From positions 2,514 through 60,477 of the forward strand of contig JAHFAK010000002.1 of the NCBI GenBank assembly GCA_023250585.1: a DNA stretch of 57,964 nucleotides, in the 5' to 3' direction. The notes under the pieces are model-generated. The model did no database searches and was not told the DNA's origin. It saw only the letters and a list, made by a program, of their open reading frames with translations. The stretch is from Deltaproteobacteria bacterium. Its GTDB lineage: Bacteria; Bdellovibrionota_F; JAHFAK01. A program made the position numbers and the translations under genes. Below, piece by piece: positions 54,956 to 57,964 of the stretch. Positions within the stretch are counted from its first letter, which is position 1; every line of letters begins with the position of its first letter.

Positions 54956-55243
54956 CTAGCAGCCTGTATTACTAGGACAACCGGAATTGCTTGTACAGCT
55001 GCCCACATTAACTGAGTCTCCATTTATCGGAGAAGTAAAATCTAATTTTTCATAGGCGATAACAGATTCATATACAGCTTTTTGAACCTGCGTGGGTTCT
55101 TTTTTAGTAACTGCCGCATGAGTTGTTTGAGGTAAGACAATTGATCCTAATACAATATTCGCTCCTGCAACAAAGGTCATTAAATGTCGAGACAATCTCG
55201 ATTTTGTTTTCTCAGTTGGTTTGAAAATTTCATTTTTCTTCAT
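54956..55243 (-). CDS. RiPP-like precursor peptide 3
   Basis: A 95-aa peptide, third of three tandem paralogues. It has a Lys-rich start with KSRLSRHLMTFVAGANIVLG, a signal-like hydrophobic segment ending PQTTHAAVTK, the conserved hinge YEKLDFTSPI and a C-terminal core GSCTSNSGCPSNTGC. Its three cysteines have the same C-x5-C-x5-C spacing as the sister peptides, but the first unit is T-S-N-S-G instead of P-x-N-T-G. The stop follows the last Cys directly. AAAGGAA precedes the ATG. Confidence 0.8.
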   Translation of the reverse strand: MKKNEIFKPTEKTKSRLSRHLMTFVAGANIVLGSIVLPQTTHAAVTKKEPTQVQKAVYESVIAYEKLDFTSPINGDSVNVGSCTSNSGCPSNTGC

Positions 55244-55280
55244 AATTATGTTCCTTTCTTATTAATGCGTATTTTTATTT

Positions 55281-55565
55281 CTAACAGCCAGTATTAGTTG
55301 GACAACCAGTATTGTGTGGGCAACTGGTATTACCGTCCTCATTATTTACTGGAGAAGTAAAATCTAATTTTTCGTATACATACACTGATTCGAGGACTGA
55401 TTTTTTAGTCAGAATAGTATCTTTGTTTGTAACTGCTGCATGTGTAATTTGTGGGATTGTTAATGATCCTAATACAATATTCGCTCCTGCAACAAACGTT
55501 ATTAAGTGTCTGGATAAGCCAGACTTTTTTTTCTCTGTTAAGTTTAAAGTTTTATTTTCCTTCAT
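55281..55565 (-). CDS. RiPP-like precursor peptide 2
   Basis: A 94-aa peptide, second of three paralogues; a good AAAGGAG site precedes ATG 55565. The N-terminal part (KSGLSRHLITFVAGANIVLG) and hinge (YVYEKLDFTSPVN) are nearly the same as in its neighbours. The C-terminus reads NTSCPHNTGCPTNTGC: three cysteines, each separated by five residues, and the last residue is Cys. The middle (about 45-65) is the least conserved part. Likely substrate of the radical SAM enzyme encoded about 1.2 kb downstream. Confidence 0.82.
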   Translation of the reverse strand: MKENKTLNLTEKKKSGLSRHLITFVAGANIVLGSLTIPQITHAAVTNKDTILTKKSVLESVYVYEKLDFTSPVNNEDGNTSCPHNTGCPTNTGC

Positions 55566-55601
55566 AATTATACTCCTTTCTTATTCACATATGTCTCTTA
55601 A

Positions 55602-55886
55602 CTAACAGCCTGTATTTTTTGGACAGCCAGTATTAGTTGGACAACCAGTATTACTTTCTTCCTCATGTATTGGAGAAGTAAAGTCTAATTTTTCGTATAC
55701 ATACACTGATTCAAATGTTGATTTTATAACTAAGGAATTGTCCTCCTTTGTAACTGCCGCATGTGTAACTTGAGGTAGTACAAATGTACCCAATACAATG
55801 TTTGCCCCAGCAACAAAAGTCATTAAATGTCGCGATAATTTCGACTTCTTTGTTTCTGGTAGCTCCAAAACTTCATCTTTCTTCAT
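55602..55886 (-). CDS. RiPP-like precursor peptide 1
   Basis: A 94-aa peptide, the first gene after the sigma-54-type promoter. Start chosen at MKKDEVLELPE (55886), with AAAGGAGAT upstream; a longer frame to 55940 would begin at the predicted transcription start and has no ribosome binding site. Leader: KSKLSRHLMTFVAGANIVLG, then signal-like end THAAV. Hinge: YVYEKLDFTSPI. Core: NTGCPTNTGCPKNTGC, a perfect tandem of the six-residue unit. Nothing like this core is known to me; it resembles cysteine-rich substrates of SPASM enzymes in layout. Confidence 0.83.
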   Translation of the reverse strand: MKKDEVLELPETKKSKLSRHLMTFVAGANIVLGTFVLPQVTHAAVTKEDNSLVIKSTFESVYVYEKLDFTSPIHEEESNTGCPTNTGCPKNTGC

Positions 55887-55951
55887 ACGAAATCTCCTTT
55901 TGTAATAATTGTTAGTAAAATAACTAAAACTGAATTTCATATAGAGGATAA

Positions 55952-55967
55952 TGCAAGTTATATGCCA
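55952..55967 (-). promoter_or_regulatory. Sigma-54-type promoter of the RiPP-like operon
   Basis: Read on the minus strand, TGGCATATAACTTGCA matches the sigma-54 consensus in all key positions (GG at -24, GC at -12, correct register). Predicted start near 55941, 55 bases before the first precursor ATG. Expression would need an enhancer-binding activator; none is encoded in the window. Confidence 0.72.
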
Positions 55968-56029
55968 AAAGTTATTTCTTGTAATTACTGAATGTTAGAT
56001 GTTTTTGACTTATAGTGATGCAATCAAAA

Positions 56030-56099
56030 GAAGACATTTTGTCTTCGTCAGTATTCAGTCAACAATGTGCTCTATGATAGATGTCTTCATGTTGACTGA
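56030..56099 (+). promoter_or_regulatory. Mutually exclusive hairpins in the leader region of the S41 gene
   Basis: GAAGAC (56030-56035) can pair with GTCTTC (56041-56046), or, extended to GAAGACAT, with ATGTCTTC (56081-56088). TCAGTCAAC (56055-56063) pairs with GTTGACTGA (56091-56099). The alternatives cannot all form at once, as in some regulatory RNAs. Whether this stretch is transcribed is unknown. Confidence 0.3.
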
Positions 56100-56172
56100 T
56101 AGGAGCTTGGAATTATATATGTCGAACTATATTCATTATGCTTAATCCAATTATTTTCCTGAGGAGGTTACT

Positions 56173-57741
56173 ATGATTTCATTGAAAAGAATATTCATAT
56201 CCCTGATTTTGTTTACTTTGCTTTCATGTTCTTTAAAAAAAATCTCAAAGAACGAATCAAATCCCTGGCAGGAACTTACAAAGAGAGACCTCGCTTTTAT
56301 TTATAAAACTATACTGAACGATCATCCAGGGCCTGTCGATGAACTTAATCCAGATTTTAAAATTTGGCTTGAGGAAGGATATAAAGAAGCTTTAAAACGA
56401 ACTGAAGAGGTTACAAGTTTTGCAGGTTATGTATATCTCCTTCGCTATTATGTTAATGGCTTTCAAGATGGTCATGTGTATATCAACTTTAAACTTGAAC
56501 GAGAGAATTTAAACTGGTCAGGATTTCTAGTTGCATATCAAAATGGAAAATTTCTAGTTGAATATGTTGATAGCAGTGGAAGTTTTGCAAAGCTTCCAGA
56601 AATTAATGATGAACTTGTAAGTTGTAATGATATGAAGCCTATGGATTTGATGAATAAAAATATTTTTCCTTTTCAAGGAATTCATGAACTTGAAGCCGAA
56701 TTGTTTCGATTTGCTCCACTTCTCTTTGTATTTGATGGAAATCCATGGGCAGAGTCTTTAGATACCTGTGTATTTAGATCAGCAAAGAATAAAGAATATT
56801 TTCTGTCTCTTGAGAAACGACCAATAGGAAATACTCAGATTTCTGCTCTCATTGACCAAATTAGAGGAGTTCCAGATAGGACATTTACTAGTACGAAATT
56901 TGGAAATAATTCAGTATGGATTAAACTTCCTTCTTTCGATCCAAAGGGAAATAGTGAATTACTACAAATGCGTTCACTTATGCAAACAATAGAACAAGAG
57001 AAAGAAATGTATAGAAAGAGTGATATGGTTGTATTTGATGTTCGAGGAAATAGTGGAGGAAGTTCGGTATGGGGCCAAAAAATACTCATGAATCTTTATG
57101 GAGAAAAATATGTGCGATATAAATCAACTCAAAATTTTATATCGAACTATAATGTTCATGCCTTATGGAGAGTTTCTCCGAGCAATTATAATTACCATCT
57201 CACCGAAACACTTCCTGAGTTAGAACGTAATTTTGGTCCTGATTCTGAGGCATATAAAGAGTATACAGATCTTGCTGAGCAAATGAAACAAGCCCTTACA
57301 AAAAATATTCAATTAATTCGAGAAGGCCAGGATGAAAATACTCTTAAAAGAAAAGCAAATGAGGCTAAACAGAGCATTATTGTTGGTGATAATCTTAATC
57401 AAGCACAAGTATTCTTATTGACTGATTCACGTTGTGGAAGTGCCTGCCTTGATTTCTGTGATATGTTGTTTCGGGTTGATGAAAAACTAATTCACGTAGG
57501 GCATCCAACCAATGCTGATACTGTATATCTAACAATAAAATATGATACTCTTCCAAGCGATATTGCATATATCACAGTACCAAGAAAACTTTGGCGCAAC
57601 CGACCTCGTGGTCACAATGTAGCTTATATACCGAAGTATCGTTGGGAAGGTGCAATTGGTGATACTGAAGCACTTCAAAAATGGATTATTGAAATAGCTA
57701 CAAGAAAGAAAGATACCGTCGTTACGAAGGATAATAAATAA
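56173..57741 (+). CDS. S41-family peptidase-like lipoprotein
   Basis: A 522-aa protein with a lipobox signal peptide (FTLLSC, C19). The S41 (tail-specific protease) layout is visible: VVFDVRGNSGGSS near residue 300 and a Ser-containing DSRCGSACLDF near residue 420, the expected nucleophile region, with a probable cap and a long helical insert (about 350-400). It has a strong GAGGAGG site. It is divergent from the RiPP-like operon, with 286 bases between start codons, and is a candidate for trimming the exported precursor. That link rests on proximity only. Confidence 0.75.
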   Translation: MISLKRIFISLILFTLLSCSLKKISKNESNPWQELTKRDLAFIYKTILNDHPGPVDELNPDFKIWLEEGYKEALKRTEEVTSFAGYVYLLRYYVNGFQDGHVYINFKLERENLNWSGFLVAYQNGKFLVEYVDSSGSFAKLPEINDELVSCNDMKPMDLMNKNIFPFQGIHELEAELFRFAPLLFVFDGNPWAESLDTCVFRSAKNKEYFLSLEKRPIGNTQISALIDQIRGVPDRTFTSTKFGNNSVWIKLPSFDPKGNSELLQMRSLMQTIEQEKEMYRKSDMVVFDVRGNSGGSSVWGQKILMNLYGEKYVRYKSTQNFISNYNVHALWRVSPSNYNYHLTETLPELERNFGPDSEAYKEYTDLAEQMKQALTKNIQLIREGQDENTLKRKANEAKQSIIVGDNLNQAQVFLLTDSRCGSACLDFCDMLFRVDEKLIHVGHPTNADTVYLTIKYDTLPSDIAYITVPRKLWRNRPRGHNVAYIPKYRWEGAIGDTEALQKWIIEIATRKKDTVVTKDNK

Positions 57742-57809
57742 TGTTCATATAGTTTTACCAAACATGGATATTTTCTCTGTTGACTAAGAGTTCAATTATA
57801 GATTTTTTG

Positions 57810-57964
57810 TACCAGCTCAGTAAATGGAGGATTAAGTAATTTTTCTATGGAACTGGATCCCGCGGTCAAGCCGCGGGATGACAATTTGAGAGTGTTTCCC
57901 GTTTGTCATCCCGTGGCTTGACCACGGGATCCATCTTCATTTTTCCCATTTACTGAGCTATTAC
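57810..57964. mobile_element. Miniature inverted-repeat element G, copy 2, containing a GGATCCCG palindrome
   Basis: Outer ends GTACCAGCTCAGTAAATGG (57810-57828) and, inverted, GTAATAGCTCAGTAAATGG from the last base of the window. Inside lies a different palindrome: GGATCCCGCGGTCAAG (57855) mirrored by CTTGACCACGGGATCC (ends 57932). The outer end shares GTACCAGCTCAG with the element at 48545-48810, but the inner palindrome is unrelated. No coding potential seen. Confidence 0.75.

Noticed and set aside
55887-55940. Longer N-terminus for precursor 1 starting at 55940
   Set aside because: The start codon would coincide with the predicted transcription start, has no ribosome binding site, and the extra 18 residues are absent from the two paralogues.
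56108-56122. TGGAATTATATATGT as a fifth sigma-54 promoter, for the S41 gene
   Set aside because: The GG is in register but the -12 GC is GT and the TTG of the -12 block is missing, so it falls short of the other four.
1-57964. tRNA or rRNA genes
   Set aside because: I looked in the intergenic gaps for T-loop (GTTCGAATC-like) and conserved rRNA motifs on both strands and found none that fold convincingly.

Overview
The window is AT-rich chromosomal DNA from a Gram-negative-type bacterium. At least five proteins carry lipobox signal peptides, many others have Sec-type signal peptides, and four sigma-54-like promoters are visible. The organism looks like a respiring heterotroph that oxidises fatty acids, with complex I and a full fad-type operon. 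A MopE-like Ca-binding segment, bacterial Ig-like lipoproteins and families of short palindromic repeats would fit a deltaproteobacterial or Bdellovibrionota-like lineage, but the sequence does not let me assign a phylum.

Layout. 1-5.7 kb: a helix-turn-helix protein, a giant secreted M23/MopE/beta-helix protein and a Fic enzyme. 5.76-16.05 kb: an 11-gene complex I operon (nuoA, B, C, D, H, I, J, K, L, M, N) without nuoE, F, G, interrupted by two palindromic repeats. 16-21.4 kb: a sigma-54-driven secreted protein, a PIN/AbrB toxin-antitoxin pair, a rimK-type glutamate-ligase cluster and a START-domain protein. 21.4-31.7 kb (minus strand): one tightly coupled operon of acyl-CoA synthetase, thiolase, FadB-like enzyme, acyl-CoA dehydrogenase, HAD phosphatase, PepE-like peptidase and GCS2-type glutamate-cysteine ligase. 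A CRP-like palindrome lies in the divergent gap upstream. 31.9-46.6 kb: repeat-rich lipoproteins, a nucleotidyltransferase pair followed by a decayed ATPase, a divergent YchF, an Nfu Fe-S carrier, CCA-adding enzyme and orphan secreted proteins. 46.7-51.6 kb: a coiled-coil protein, a C25 (gingipain-like) lipoprotein, uridine phosphorylase and an HNG-repeat DUF4097-like protein.

Most notable region (51.67-57.74 kb): a candidate ribosomally synthesised, post-translationally modified peptide (RiPP) locus. Three tandem paralogous precursors of 94-95 aa each combine a lysine-rich start, a Sec-signal-like segment ending near THAAV, a conserved YEKLDFTSP hinge, and a C-terminal cysteine array of period six (C-P-x-N-T-G-C) that ends on the last residue. 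Downstream on the same strand are a secreted VEQGSL-repeat protein, a radical SAM/SPASM maturase and an unknown helical protein. A divergent S41-family lipoprotein peptidase lies on the other side. A near-consensus sigma-54 promoter precedes the first precursor, and three other secreted-protein genes in the window have the same promoter type.

The second theme is short non-coding mobile or palindromic repeats. There are at least six families. Several sit between convergent genes, two interrupt the nuo operon, and one family supplies the last codons and the stop codon of two unrelated genes. No rRNA, tRNA or CRISPR array was recognised.
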